Part shown: positions 7,997 to 16,229 of the stretch, piece after piece
Layout of the letters: the number at the start of each line of letters is the position of its first letter
Numbering within the stretch: the first letter of the stretch is position 1
DNA from: Citromicrobium bathyomarinum
GTDB lineage: Bacteria; Pseudomonadota; Alphaproteobacteria; Sphingomonadales; Sphingomonadaceae
Direction of reading: 5' to 3'
Assembly: GCF_021021475.1 (NCBI RefSeq)
Contig: NZ_JAINWL010000003.1
Coordinates: 186,001-250,000, forward strand
DNA: 64,000 nt
Notes under the pieces: model-generated
What the model was told of the DNA's origin: nothing
Databases searched by the model: none
What the model saw: the letters and a program-made list of their open reading frames with translations, nothing else
Made by a program: the position numbers and the translations under genes

Positions 7997-9742
7997 ATGT
8001 CAGATATTGCCACGATTTACGCCGCCTACGCAGAGCGGATCGACGCCGTGCTTTCCGCGCTCGAAGCCGAAGGTACGCTGCCTCCCGATGTCAGCCGGGC
8101 CAATGTTTCGGTAGAGCCGCCGCGCGATCCCTCGCACGGCGACATTGCGACCAATGCCGCGATGGTCCTCGCCAAGCAGGCCAAGACCAATCCGCGCGCG
8201 CTCGCCGAGCAGATCGTCGAGCATCTGAAGCGCGATCCCGACATCGAAAGTGCCGAGATCGCCGGGCCGGGCTTCATCAACCTGCGCATCGCGGATCGCG
8301 CGTGGATCGACGAGATTCGCGCGATCGGCTCGCTCGCAGAGGGCTATGGCCGCTCGGGCGTGGGCAAGGGTACTCGGATCAACGTCGAATATGTTTCCGC
8401 CAACCCGACCGGTCCGATGCACATGGGCCATTGCCGCGGCGCGGTGGTGGGCGACGCGCTGGCCAGCCTGCTCGATGCAACGGGGCATTCGGTTACCCGC
8501 GAATACTACGTCAATGACGCGGGCGGGCAGGTCGATGTGCTCGCGCGCTCGGCCCACGTGCGGTACCGCGAGGCGCTGGGCGAAAGCGTCGGCGAGATTC
8601 CCGAAGGGCTCTATCCCGGCGAATATCTGATCCCGGTCGGCAAGGCGCTGGCCGAGGAATTCGGGGACAAATTTGCCGCCGCGCCGGAGAGCGCATGGCT
8701 GCCGCTGTTCCGGCCCCGCGCGGTCGCAGCGATGATGGACCTGATCCGCGCCGACCTCGCCAAGCTTGGCATCGCGCACGACGTGTTCGCCTCGGAAGCC
8801 GAGCTTCAGGCCGCGGGCAAGCCTGCCGAGGCCGAAGCCTGGCTGCGCGAGCAGGGCCTCGTCTATGATGGCGAGCTGGAAAAGCCCAAAGGCAAGACGC
8901 CCGAAGACTGGGAGCCGGTCGAGCTGCCGCTGTTCCGCTCCACCCAATTCGGCGACGATCAGGATCGCCCGATCAGGAAGTCCGACGGCAGCTGGACCTA
9001 TTTCGGTGCCGACCTAGCCTATCACATGCAGAAGGCGGAGAATGCCGATGCGCTGATCGACATCTGGGGCGCGGACCACGCGGGCACGGTCAAGCGGATC
9101 AAGGCGGCCGTCGCCGCGCTGGGCGAGGGTAAGGGCACGCCGGTGCCGTTCGACGTCAAGCTGGTCCAGATGGTCCAGCTGATGCGCGATGGCGAGCCGG
9201 TGAAGATGTCCAAACGCTCGGGCAATTTCGTGACGCTCGCGGACGTGGTCGACGAAGTCGGCAAGGATGTCGTGCGGTTCACCATGCTGACCCGCAAGCC
9301 CGAAGCGCAGATGGATTTCGACTTCGCCAAGGTGGTCGAGGCGTCGAAGGACAATCCCGTCTTTTACGTACAGTACGCGCATGCGCGTATCTGTTCGACC
9401 ATGCGCAAGGCAGCGGAGGAAGGGCTGGCCCCGACCGACGAGGCGCTCGACGCGCTGACCGCCGACGATGTCGCGCTGGTCAAGATGGCTGCGCAATATC
9501 CGCGGCTGGTCGAATCGGCGGCGCAGGCACGCGAACCGCACCGGATCGCGTTCTACCTCTACGATCTTGCGGCCGCTTTCCATGCCTTCTGGAACGCTGG
9601 CAACGATGATCCTGCGAAAAGGGTCATCCTGACACAGGACCGCAAGCTTACTGGGGCAAGGCTTTATTTGGTCGCGCAAATAGGTCAGGTTATCCGCAAT
9701 GGGCTGGGTCTCCTCGGGGTGGAGGCCGTTGAGGAGATGTAA
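7997..9742 (+). CDS. argS: Arginyl-tRNA synthetase
   Basis: A class I aminoacyl-tRNA synthetase that charges tRNA-Arg in the cytoplasm; 581 residues, as usual. The HIGH signature appears in ANPTGPMHMGHCRGA (about residues 132-148) and the KMSKS-type loop as KMSKRSGNFVTL (about 402-413). The N-terminal arginyl domain contains SHGDIATNAAMVLAKQ, and the C-terminal DALR anticodon-binding domain ends in RNGLGLLGVEAVEEM. It begins a plus-strand series running through SPOR, nagZ, scpA, scpB and tatABC; the SPOR gene starts 2 nt after its stop. Confidence 0.98.
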   Translation: MSDIATIYAAYAERIDAVLSALEAEGTLPPDVSRANVSVEPPRDPSHGDIATNAAMVLAKQAKTNPRALAEQIVEHLKRDPDIESAEIAGPGFINLRIADRAWIDEIRAIGSLAEGYGRSGVGKGTRINVEYVSANPTGPMHMGHCRGAVVGDALASLLDATGHSVTREYYVNDAGGQVDVLARSAHVRYREALGESVGEIPEGLYPGEYLIPVGKALAEEFGDKFAAAPESAWLPLFRPRAVAAMMDLIRADLAKLGIAHDVFASEAELQAAGKPAEAEAWLREQGLVYDGELEKPKGKTPEDWEPVELPLFRSTQFGDDQDRPIRKSDGSWTYFGADLAYHMQKAENADALIDIWGADHAGTVKRIKAAVAALGEGKGTPVPFDVKLVQMVQLMRDGEPVKMSKRSGNFVTLADVVDEVGKDVVRFTMLTRKPEAQMDFDFAKVVEASKDNPVFYVQYAHARICSTMRKAAEEGLAPTDEALDALTADDVALVKMAAQYPRLVESAAQAREPHRIAFYLYDLAAAFHAFWNAGNDDPAKRVILTQDRKLTGARLYLVAQIGQVIRNGLGLLGVEAVEEM

Positions 9743-9744
9743 CG

Positions 9745-10719
9745 ATGATCGATCGGGATGATCGCGAGGGGGATCGCGACGGGGACGATCGCTCCCAGGT
9801 CGAGCACAATCAGGCTGAAACGACGCCCGCCGATGCCACGGCGAATGGTGACGAATCTGCTCCGGCCGACGAGGCCGCGGTTGCGCATGAAGCGCCGCGC
9901 GAAGGTCCGGCACCAGAAGAGCAGCCCGCGATGCAGCTTGCCGGCGGGTCCGACGAAGGCGGCACCGTAAGCGAGGCTGGCGAACCACAGGCCGAGCAGC
10001 CCGAGGCGGATGATGGCGTCGAGGATGCCAGCGAAGACGCCGTTGATGAGGGCGAGCCCGGCTTCGACGGTAACGATCTCGGCCTGGTAAGCGACGATGA
10101 TGCGCTGCCGTGGCTCGAATCGTCCGATTACGAGGAAATCGAGAGCGTCGATGCGTGGCGCGTCACCGGCTTCGTGGTGCTTGGGCTGGTCCTGCTCGCC
10201 CTGCTGGTCGGCGGGATCTGGTACTTTACCGATAGGACGGGCGACAACGCGCCGCAGGCCGATGGCAGCGTGATCGCGGCTCCCGAAGGCCCCTACAAGG
10301 AGCGTCCGGAGAACCCCGGCGGCAAGACCTTCGAGGGGACCGGAGACATGGCCCCGGCAGTGGGCGAGGGCGAGAGCCGCGAGGGTCGTCTGGCGGAAAA
10401 ATCCGCCACGCCCGAACCGATTGCCGAACCGTCGCCTGCCAAGGAGCCAGAGGCGGAATCGAGCGCCTCGGCAGCTTCCGACAACCGGATCGCGGTGCAG
10501 GTCGGTGCCTATCGCGATCAGGCGACCGCGCGGGCAGGCTGGGCTGCGCTCCGTCGGCAGACCGATGCGCTTTCCGGTGTCGAATACCGGATCGTGAAGG
10601 GGGAGGCGGATATCGGCACGGTCTATCGCCTGCAGGCGCTGCCCGGCGATATGGCGGCGGCGCGCCGCCTGCGCGATGCGCTGCAGGCCGATGGGGTGGC
10701 GAGCCAGATCAAGCGCTAG
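9745..10719 (+). CDS. SPOR-domain membrane protein
   Basis: A single-pass inner-membrane protein of 324 residues. The first 140 residues are strongly acidic and probably cytoplasmic. A membrane helix (VVLGLVLLALLVGGIWYF, about 145-162) follows, then a periplasmic acidic, proline-rich linker and a C-terminal SPOR domain (about 246-324, beginning IAVQVGAYRDQATARAGW). SPOR domains bind glycan strands stripped of stem peptides, which accumulate at division sites. Starting 2 nt after argS and lying before nagZ, it is in a conserved alphaproteobacterial neighbourhood. FtsN-like septal targeting is inference; the protein lacks an obvious FtsN essential-region match that I can recognise. Confidence 0.88.
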   Translation: MIDRDDREGDRDGDDRSQVEHNQAETTPADATANGDESAPADEAAVAHEAPREGPAPEEQPAMQLAGGSDEGGTVSEAGEPQAEQPEADDGVEDASEDAVDEGEPGFDGNDLGLVSDDDALPWLESSDYEEIESVDAWRVTGFVVLGLVLLALLVGGIWYFTDRTGDNAPQADGSVIAAPEGPYKERPENPGGKTFEGTGDMAPAVGEGESREGRLAEKSATPEPIAEPSPAKEPEAESSASAASDNRIAVQVGAYRDQATARAGWAALRRQTDALSGVEYRIVKGEADIGTVYRLQALPGDMAAARRLRDALQADGVASQIKR

Positions 10720-10817
10720 GGGAACGCCCGGGCGGGCATGCGCTCGCCCGGATTTCCACCGTCTTGGACCCTCCCGTTCTTGCAGCGGGGCAGCTTTCCG
10801 GCCACCTTTCCCATGTC

Positions 10818-11840
10818 ATGACGCCAGCAATCTTCGGCTGTTCCGGCCCTGAACTGACCGCCGACGAGCGGGCATTTTTCCTTGAGGCCGACCCGGCAGG
10901 TTACATCCTGTTCAAGCGCAACTGCGAGAATCTCGAGCAGCTGCGGCGGCTGACCGATAGCTTGCGGGAAATCCACGGACGCGATCGCCTACTGGTCTCG
11001 ATCGACCAGGAAGGCGGGCGTGTCGCCCGTCTCGGCCCGCCCGAATGGCGCAAATGGCCCGCGCCCGCGCGCTTTGGCGAGCTGTACGATAAGGCGCCTG
11101 CCTCGGGCATAGAGGCGATGCGGCTCAACAGCGAGGCGATGGCGACCGAACTCGCAGCTGCCGGGATCACGGTCGATTTCCACGCGCCCTGCGACGTCGC
11201 CCGGCCCGAAACCGACGACGTGATCGGCGATCGTGCGCTGGGTGCCGAACCGATGCAGGTCGCCGCGCTGGGCCGCGCGATCCTCGACGGGATGGCCACG
11301 GCGGGCGTGGTTGGCTGCCTCAAGCACATGCCCGGCCACGGCCGCGCGACGGCCGACAGCCACAAGCACCTGCCGGTGGTCGATGCGCAGGATGCCGATC
11401 TCATGATCGATATCGCGCCGTTCGAACATCTGGCAGGCCGCGCCACGATCGGGATGACCGCGCATATCGTGTTCACGGACTGGGACGATCAGCGACCTGC
11501 GACGCAGTCGCCATGGGTGGTCGAGAACATCATCCGCCAGCGAATCGGTTTCGACGGTCTGCTGCTCACCGACGATATCGACATGCAGGCACTCGACGGG
11601 ACGATCCCGGAACGTTCGGTCCGCGCGCTGGAGGCGGGGTGCGATCTGGTGCTCAACTGCTGGGCGAAGCTGGACGACATGGCCGGCATCGTCGAGGCCT
11701 GTGGCGCCATAAGCAGCGAGAGCGCAGCGCGGCTGGACCGCGCGCTTGCCAGCGTCGAGTTGCCGGAAAGCCCGGCCGATCCCGACGCGCTGGTGGCGAT
11801 ACGCGATGCGCTGTTCGCAGCGGCGGATGTGGCGCTGTGA
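10818..11840 (+). CDS. nagZ: Beta-N-acetylhexosaminidase NagZ (GH3)
   Basis: NagZ removes N-acetylglucosamine from muropeptide fragments during cytoplasmic peptidoglycan recycling. From the ATG at 10818 the protein has 340 residues. It shows the GH3 blocks YILFKRNCENLEQL, SIDQEGGRVARL, the KHMPGHGRATADSHK loop (about 168-182) carrying the catalytic His, and the nucleophile Asp in LLLTDDIDMQAL near 251. The ATG is chosen because homologues start right at AIFGCSG; an upstream in-frame TTG at 10764 would add 18 residues. It overlaps the GTG start of scpA by 4 nt. Confidence 0.95.
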   Translation: MTPAIFGCSGPELTADERAFFLEADPAGYILFKRNCENLEQLRRLTDSLREIHGRDRLLVSIDQEGGRVARLGPPEWRKWPAPARFGELYDKAPASGIEAMRLNSEAMATELAAAGITVDFHAPCDVARPETDDVIGDRALGAEPMQVAALGRAILDGMATAGVVGCLKHMPGHGRATADSHKHLPVVDAQDADLMIDIAPFEHLAGRATIGMTAHIVFTDWDDQRPATQSPWVVENIIRQRIGFDGLLLTDDIDMQALDGTIPERSVRALEAGCDLVLNCWAKLDDMAGIVEACGAISSESAARLDRALASVELPESPADPDALVAIRDALFAAADVAL

Positions 11841-12676
11841 TCGACCCCCCACCTGCCGATTCCGAGGGCGGCACGGTACTCGATTTCGGGGAGGCGCTTG
11901 ATGAGGAGGGTGACTGGCGCGGGATCGCCGCGTCCGATGGCACCGAGCAGGGCGCGCTTCATCTCGCGCTCGACGGGTGGGAAGGTCCGCTCGACCTGCT
12001 GCTGGAACTGGCACGCAAGCAGAAGGTCGACCTGCGCGAAATCTCGATCCTCTCACTGGTCGACCAGTATCTCGATTTTCTGGAAGGCGCGGAACACCTC
12101 AAGCTGGAGGTCGCTGCCGATTACCTGGTGATGGCCGCGTGGCTGGCCTACCTCAAATCCGCGCTGTTGTTGCCCAGAGACGAGCAGGAGGATCCGAGCC
12201 CCGAAGAGCTCGCGCTGCGCCTGCAGCTGCGGCTCCAGCGGCTGGGCGCGATGCGCGAGGCGGCAGGCCGCCTGATGGGCCGCGACCGCTTGGGCCGTGA
12301 CGTGTTCCTGCGCGGCCAGCCAGAGGGCCTGCGGACCGATCGTACCGTCAGCTGGCAGGTCGGCTATTACGATCTGGTGCGCGCCTACGGGCAGGTGAAG
12401 CTGCGCAACGCCCCGGCCCTGCACACGGTGCGCGATCGGCAGGTGATGACGCTGGAAAGCGCACTCGATCGGGTTTCCAGCATGCTCGGCGTAGCGATGG
12501 ACTGGATGGAACTGCGCGATTTCCTGCCCCCCGGCGCGGACCGGCGGCTGCGCAAGTCCGCGCTGGCGAGCAGCTTCGTCGCCGCGCTCGAACTCGCGCG
12601 CACGGGCCGCGCACAGCTGGCGCAGGACGATATCTTCGGCCCGCTGCGACTGCGCCGGGCGGGAGCCGGGGGGTGA
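11837..12676 (+). CDS. scpA: Segregation and condensation protein A
   Basis: ScpA is the kleisin subunit of the SMC-ScpAB condensin that organises and helps segregate the chromosome. The 279-residue product has the kleisin N-terminal block HLALDGWEGPLDLLLELARK followed by VDLREISILSLVDQYL. The winged-helix C-terminal part includes ASSFVAALELARTGRAQLAQ. Translation starts at GTG in the sequence GTGA that also supplies the nagZ stop. About 50 acidic residues precede the conserved core. It overlaps scpB by the same GTGA arrangement, which implies tight co-translation of the two complex partners. The smc gene itself is not in the window. Confidence 0.95.
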   Translation: MIDPPPADSEGGTVLDFGEALDEEGDWRGIAASDGTEQGALHLALDGWEGPLDLLLELARKQKVDLREISILSLVDQYLDFLEGAEHLKLEVAADYLVMAAWLAYLKSALLLPRDEQEDPSPEELALRLQLRLQRLGAMREAAGRLMGRDRLGRDVFLRGQPEGLRTDRTVSWQVGYYDLVRAYGQVKLRNAPALHTVRDRQVMTLESALDRVSSMLGVAMDWMELRDFLPPGADRRLRKSALASSFVAALELARTGRAQLAQDDIFGPLRLRRAGAGG

Positions 12677-13263
12677 CCGAGGCGCTCGATCGCTCGCTGG
12701 AAGCGGCGCTGTTCGCTTCGGAAGATGCGCTGAGCGTGGATCAGCTCTCCACGCACCTCGGCGATGCGGATAAGGGCGAAGTGCGGGCGGCGCTCGCGCG
12801 CCTCGCCGAATTCTACGCCCCGCGGGGCATCAATCTGGTCGAGCGGGGCAAGCGCTGGCATTTCCAGACCGCCCCTGACTGCGCGCATCTGCTGCGCCGC
12901 GAACGCGAATCGCTGCGCAAGCTCAGCCGCGCGGCCACAGAAGTGCTCGCGATCATCGCCTACCACGAGCCGGTGAGCCGGGCGGAGATCGAATCGATCC
13001 GCGGGGTGCAGACCTCTGGCGGCACGCTCGACGTGCTGATGGAGGCGGGCTGGGTGAAGCCTGCAGGGCGGCGCGAGGTGCCCGGACGTCCGCTGATCTA
13101 TGCGACCACGCCCGAATTCCTGCGCCATTTCGGGCTCGAATCGCGCAGGGATCTGCCGGGAATCGACGAATTGCGGGCGACCGGCATGCTCGACCCGGTG
13201 GAGGAGGCCTTCGAGGCGGAGATGGCGGGCGACGACGCGGACGACGCCGCCGACGAGGCCTGA
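12673..13263 (+). CDS. scpB: Segregation and condensation protein B
   Basis: ScpB is the winged-helix (kite) partner of ScpA in the SMC complex. The 196-residue protein has the two winged-helix domains; the signature LSRAATEVLAIIAYHEPVSR followed by IESIRGVQTSGGTLDVLMEA is clear. The end is very acidic (GDDADDAADEA). It starts at GTG overlapping the scpA stop. The following tatA gene begins 97 nt later and may have its own promoter or share the transcript. Confidence 0.95.
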   Translation: MTEALDRSLEAALFASEDALSVDQLSTHLGDADKGEVRAALARLAEFYAPRGINLVERGKRWHFQTAPDCAHLLRRERESLRKLSRAATEVLAIIAYHEPVSRAEIESIRGVQTSGGTLDVLMEAGWVKPAGRREVPGRPLIYATTPEFLRHFGLESRRDLPGIDELRATGMLDPVEEAFEAEMAGDDADDAADEA

Positions 13264-13360
13264 CCCACGCGGGCGATGATTACGCGCAGCTCGTCGTTGG
13301 CGGGTGGAAGTCCGTCGCCGCAACGCCTATATGCGGGCCGAAGATCACACAGAGGCAGTT

Positions 13361-13621
13361 ATGTTCGGACAAGTCGGTATCTGGCAGATTCTCATTCTCG
13401 CGATCGTCGTGCTCGTCCTGTTCGGGCGCGGCCGCATTTCCGAGATGATGGGCGATTTCGGTAAGGGGATCAAAAGCTTCAAGGAAGGCATGAACGAGGA
13501 CAGCAGCTCTTCGTCGGACAAGCCTGCCGCGCGTATCGAAGGGCCTGCCCACGACGCGAAGCCCGCCGGGGAAACCGTCAGCGAGAGCAAGACGGCCGAG
13601 CCGACCGACCGCGCTTCCTGA
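13361..13621 (+). CDS. tatA: Sec-independent translocase subunit TatA
   Basis: TatA oligomers form the transient pore for folded, twin-arginine-signal proteins in the inner membrane. From the ATG at 13361 the protein has 86 residues: a short membrane helix (IWQILILAIVVLVLFGRGR), the amphipathic helix ISEMMGDFGKGIKSFKEGM, and an acidic serine-rich tail. A further-upstream start would add 19 hydrophilic residues before the helix, which is atypical for TatA. tatB follows after 23 nt and tatC after that, giving the complete tatABC set. Confidence 0.95.
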   Translation: MFGQVGIWQILILAIVVLVLFGRGRISEMMGDFGKGIKSFKEGMNEDSSSSSDKPAARIEGPAHDAKPAGETVSESKTAEPTDRAS

Positions 13622-13644
13622 TTCAATAGAGGGCTCCGCAACCG

Positions 13645-14097
13645 ATGTTCGATATCGGAGCCTCCGAGCTGCTGATCATCGCGGTGGTCGCGATCCTCGT
13701 GATCGGGCCGAAGGACATGCCGCTGGCGCTGCGTACTGCGGGCCGGTGGATAGGTCAGATCCGTAAGGTTTCGGCGCATTTCCGTGCCGGGCTCGACGCG
13801 ATGGTGCGCGAGGCCGAGCTGGAGGAAATGGAAAAGAAGTGGCAGGAGCGCAACGCGCAGATCATGCGCGATCATCCCGGTGAGATGACCGAGCTTCCGC
13901 CCGCACCGCCCACCGACAGCGCGCACGATCCGCATGCCGACGATCCGGTGCCCGGCGCAACGCCGACGATCTCGGCGTCAGCCGAGGCGCGACTGGATGC
14001 GAAGAGTGCTGCAAAGCCCGCCGAGAAGCCCGATAGCGCCGCAGAGCCGCGCCTGCCGCTCGACCAGGACGAACCCCGTCGGGATCGCGAGGCCTGA
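13645..14097 (+). CDS. tatB: Sec-independent translocase subunit TatB
   Basis: TatB works with TatC to recognise twin-arginine signal peptides. The 150-residue protein has the family start MFDIGASELLIIAVVAILVI, then GPKDMPLALRTAGRWIGQIR, a long amphipathic helix to about residue 75, and a disordered acidic/proline tail. The glutamate in the membrane segment (ASELL) is the TatB hallmark that separates it from TatA. It lies between tatA and tatC, ending 2 nt before the tatC ATG. Confidence 0.95.
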   Translation: MFDIGASELLIIAVVAILVIGPKDMPLALRTAGRWIGQIRKVSAHFRAGLDAMVREAELEEMEKKWQERNAQIMRDHPGEMTELPPAPPTDSAHDPHADDPVPGATPTISASAEARLDAKSAAKPAEKPDSAAEPRLPLDQDEPRRDREA

Positions 14098-14099
14098 GC

Positions 14100-14894
14100 A
14101 TGGGTATTTTGCGCGACATCGACGAGACGCAGGCGCCGCTGATGGAGCACCTTGTCGAGCTGCGCACGCGCCTGCTGCGCTCGGTCTTCGTGCTCGCGAT
14201 CGCGTTCGGCGTGTGCTTCTATTTCGCCGACCAGATCCTCGCGTTTCTGGCCCGCCCGCTGGCCGAGGCGTTCCCGCCGGGGCAGGGCAGGCTGGTCTAT
14301 ACCAAGCTGTACGAGGTCTTCTTCGTCGAGATGAAGGTCGGCCTGTTCGGCGCATTCTGCGTCAGCTTTCCGTTCATCGCCAACCAGCTGTGGGCGTTCG
14401 TCGCGCCGGGCCTCTACGCGAAGGAGAAGAAGGCGCTGCTGCCCTTCCTGATCGCGACCCCGATCTTCTTCATTGCCGGGGCGAGCCTGGCCTACTTCGT
14501 CGTCATGCCCACCGCGTTCCGCTTCTTCCTGGGCTTCCAGGGCAGCGCGGGCGGGTTGCCGATCGAGGCGCTGCCCAGCGCGGGGGAGTACCTCAGCCTG
14601 GTCATGCAGTTCATCCTCGCCTTCGGGATCAGTTTCCTGCTTCCGGTCTTGCTGCTGCTGCTCGAGCGAGCGGGGCTGGTCCAGCGTACCACGCTGGCCA
14701 AGGCGCGGGCCTATGTCGTAGTGGGCGTGCTCGCGCTGGCTGCGGTCGCCACCCCGCCGGACCCGGGTTCACAGCTAATCCTGGCGATTCCGCTATACCT
14801 GCTGTTCGAAGGATCGCTGCTGGTCATGCTGATCCTGCAGAAGCGCGAGAAGCGGGCGTCGGGTGACAATACGGAGTCGTCCGAAGTCGCCTAG
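14100..14894 (+). CDS. tatC: Sec-independent translocase subunit TatC
   Basis: TatC is the polytopic core receptor of the Tat system. The 264-residue protein has the N-terminal signature APLMEHLVELRTRLLRSV and six predicted membrane helices. The periplasmic and loop blocks AFVAPGLYAKEKKALLPF and VALAAVATPPDPGSQLIL are characteristic of the family. The cytoplasmic end is short and charged. It closes the argS-to-tatC series; the hairpin at 14932-14958 lies between it and the opposing small gene. Confidence 0.97.
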   Translation: MGILRDIDETQAPLMEHLVELRTRLLRSVFVLAIAFGVCFYFADQILAFLARPLAEAFPPGQGRLVYTKLYEVFFVEMKVGLFGAFCVSFPFIANQLWAFVAPGLYAKEKKALLPFLIATPIFFIAGASLAYFVVMPTAFRFFLGFQGSAGGLPIEALPSAGEYLSLVMQFILAFGISFLLPVLLLLLERAGLVQRTTLAKARAYVVVGVLALAAVATPPDPGSQLILAIPLYLLFEGSLLVMLILQKREKRASGDNTESSEVA

Positions 14895-14931
14895 GTTGGC
14901 GGCTGCCGGCCGGGATCGTGGACACAAAAAG

Positions 14932-14958
14932 AAAGGGCCCCCGAAGCGGGAGCCCTTT
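14932..14958 (-). terminator. Rho-independent terminator of small exported gene 1 (also after tatC)
   Basis: AAAGGGCCCCCG and CGGGAGCCCTTT pair around a 3-nt loop with one mismatch. On the minus strand the stem is followed by TCTTTTT, so it best fits termination of the gene at 14982-15206. It may also slow plus-strand reading from tatC. The stem is identical to the one at 15396-15422. Confidence 0.8.
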
Positions 14959-14981
14959 CAGCATTCGAACTGATGTCCGAC

Positions 14982-15206
14982 TTAGGCGCTGACGGGATCG
15001 TCGTCGTCGTCGGAGATTTCGATGATGCCGTAGATGATCAGACCCAGGCCGATGGCACCGAGAACATAGGCACCGGCACCCAGACCGGCGAGTTCGCTCT
15101 CTTCAGCGATCGGAGCTGCAACGCGTTCGGCGCTGACTTCGGCGACTGCGGGAGCGGCGGTAAGCGTAAGTGCGGCGGCGGCCGCAGCGAGCGTGCGAAT
15201 CTTCAT
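14982..15206 (-). CDS. Small exported single-TM protein, paralogue 1 of 3
   Basis: Unrecognised family. The 74-residue product starts MKIRTLAAAAAALTLTAAPA with an alanine-rich signal peptide predicted to be cut after AVA (residue 22). The mature part has a short segment ending AAPIAEESELAG, one hydrophobic helix (about residues 45-64, AYVLGAIGLGLIIYGII) and an acidic tail DDDDDPVSA. A GAAGGGG Shine-Dalgarno lies 9 nt upstream of the ATG. A strong terminator follows. The two upstream minus-strand genes at 15448 and 15819 share the same plan, so this is a tandem duplication. The likely location is the inner membrane or periplasm; function unknown. Confidence 0.8.
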   Translation of the reverse strand: MKIRTLAAAAAALTLTAAPAVAEVSAERVAAPIAEESELAGLGAGAYVLGAIGLGLIIYGIIEISDDDDDPVSA

Positions 15207-15395
15207 ACGATATTTCCCCTTCTTCTTCTCTTCCAAGCGACTTGCGCCGAACCGTACAGATATTTGTGGGATTTGCAACAGTGGGGACCTGACAATGGCT
15301 GTTAGGAAGGCGTCGAAGAGGAAACCAGGATGCCCATTCGCAAGATCGGCAGGTTCGCAGCGCCCGATCCTAAAGTATATCGTCCATAAACGCAA

Positions 15396-15422
15396 AAAGG
15401 GCCCCCGAAACGGGAGCCCTTT
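15396..15422 (-). terminator. Rho-independent terminator of small exported gene 2
   Basis: The 12-bp arms AAAGGGCCCCCG and CGGGAGCCCTTT around an AAA loop are the same as at 14932-14958. On the minus strand the stem runs into TTTTTGCG, giving a U-tract after the gene ending at 15448. Confidence 0.85.
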
Positions 15423-15447
15423 CTTTATGCGATAAGTCGCGAAAGAC

Positions 15448-15663
15448 TTAGCTGCTGACCGGCGTATCGTCGTCGGTGTCGGCAGCGATGATGATGCCAC
15501 CGATGATCGCGGCAACAGCAGCAACGCCGAGAATGACGCCACCGCCGAGTTCGCTTTCGCCTTCAACCGGAGCAGCGGCACGATCGGCGCTGATTTCGGC
15601 AACCGCGGGAGCGGCGACGAGCGACAGAGCGGCTGCAGCAGCGGCCATGGTACGGATCTTCAT
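15448..15663 (-). CDS. Small exported single-TM protein, paralogue 2 of 3
   Basis: A 71-residue relative of the gene at 14982. It begins MKIRTMAAAAAALSLVAAPA (18 of the first 20 residues match paralogue 1), and signal cleavage is predicted after AVA. The mature part shows EISADRAAAPVEGESELGGG, a hydrophobic helix (VILGVAAVAAIIGGIIIA) and an acidic tail DTDDDTPVSS. A GAGGAGA Shine-Dalgarno lies upstream. The TTGCAA at 15740-15745 has a counterpart at a similar distance before paralogue 1. It has its own terminator, so each copy is probably a separate transcription unit. Function unknown. Confidence 0.8.
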   Translation of the reverse strand: MKIRTMAAAAAALSLVAAPAVAEISADRAAAPVEGESELGGGVILGVAAVAAIIGGIIIAADTDDDTPVSS

Positions 15664-15783
15664 AACTTAAGTCTCCTCAGGGTATCGAGTAAGCTGTCGA
15701 AACTGGTTCGGGGCGAGTAATGATTAGATTTTGGCGCTATTGCAACCCGGAAAACTCAAAAAAAAGAGGGCAGGGCGTGTCAT

Positions 15784-15799
15784 GTTGCCATTTGGCAAC
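15784..15799 (-). terminator. Weak hairpin after small exported gene 3
   Basis: GTTGCC and GGCAAC pair around ATTT, 20 nt beyond the stop of the minus-strand gene ending at 15819. A CTCTTTTTTTTGAG run lies about 20 nt further along that strand. It could be a terminator, but the U-run is distant from the stem. Confidence 0.35.
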
Positions 15800-15818
15800 G
15801 ACCACTCTTTACCCGTCC

Positions 15819-16034
15819 TTAGTTGCTGACCGAAAGGTCGGGATCGTCGTTGCCGTCGGTCACCAGAATGACGGTGGCGATCACCACAGCGATGCCCATG
15901 GCGGCCAGAATGCCGCCAGTGCCGCCCAGCTCGCTCCCACTTTCGACCGGAGCCGTATCCCGGCTGCCGGCCAGAGCCCCGACCGGAGCGGCTGCGAGGC
16001 CGAGAGTAGCAGTCAAAAGAGCAATCTTGCGCAT
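15819..16034 (-). CDS. Small exported single-TM protein, paralogue 3 of 3 (diverged)
   Basis: A 71-residue, more diverged member of the array. From the ATG at 16034 it reads MRKIALLTATLGLAAAPVGA (signal peptide). The mature protein has RDTAPVESGSELGGTGG, a hydrophobic helix (ILAAMGIAVVIATVILV) and an acidic tail DGNDDPDLSVSN. The motif APVE-x-SELGG, shared with paralogue 2, and the VS-x ending tie it to the family. AAGGAG lies 8 nt before this ATG; an upstream ATG would add 7 residues and put the Shine-Dalgarno inside the gene. It does not share the duplicated terminator. Function unknown. Confidence 0.78.
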   Translation of the reverse strand: MRKIALLTATLGLAAAPVGALAGSRDTAPVESGSELGGTGGILAAMGIAVVIATVILVTDGNDDPDLSVSN

Positions 16035-16229
16035 TCTTCGATCTCCTTCCGGCATGGCGAGAGGGCCACGCGATCCTGATGTAGACCACCTCTGGCAAGC
16101 AAAACCCCCGCGGTTTGCACGCAGGGGCTGGCGTCCCGTGGACTTTGTGGAGACCGCCCTAGGTAAGAGTTATGAAACTTTGATTACCGGCGATGTTGCG
16201 ACGGTTTCGCCAGAAGCTGGCGCTCCGCG

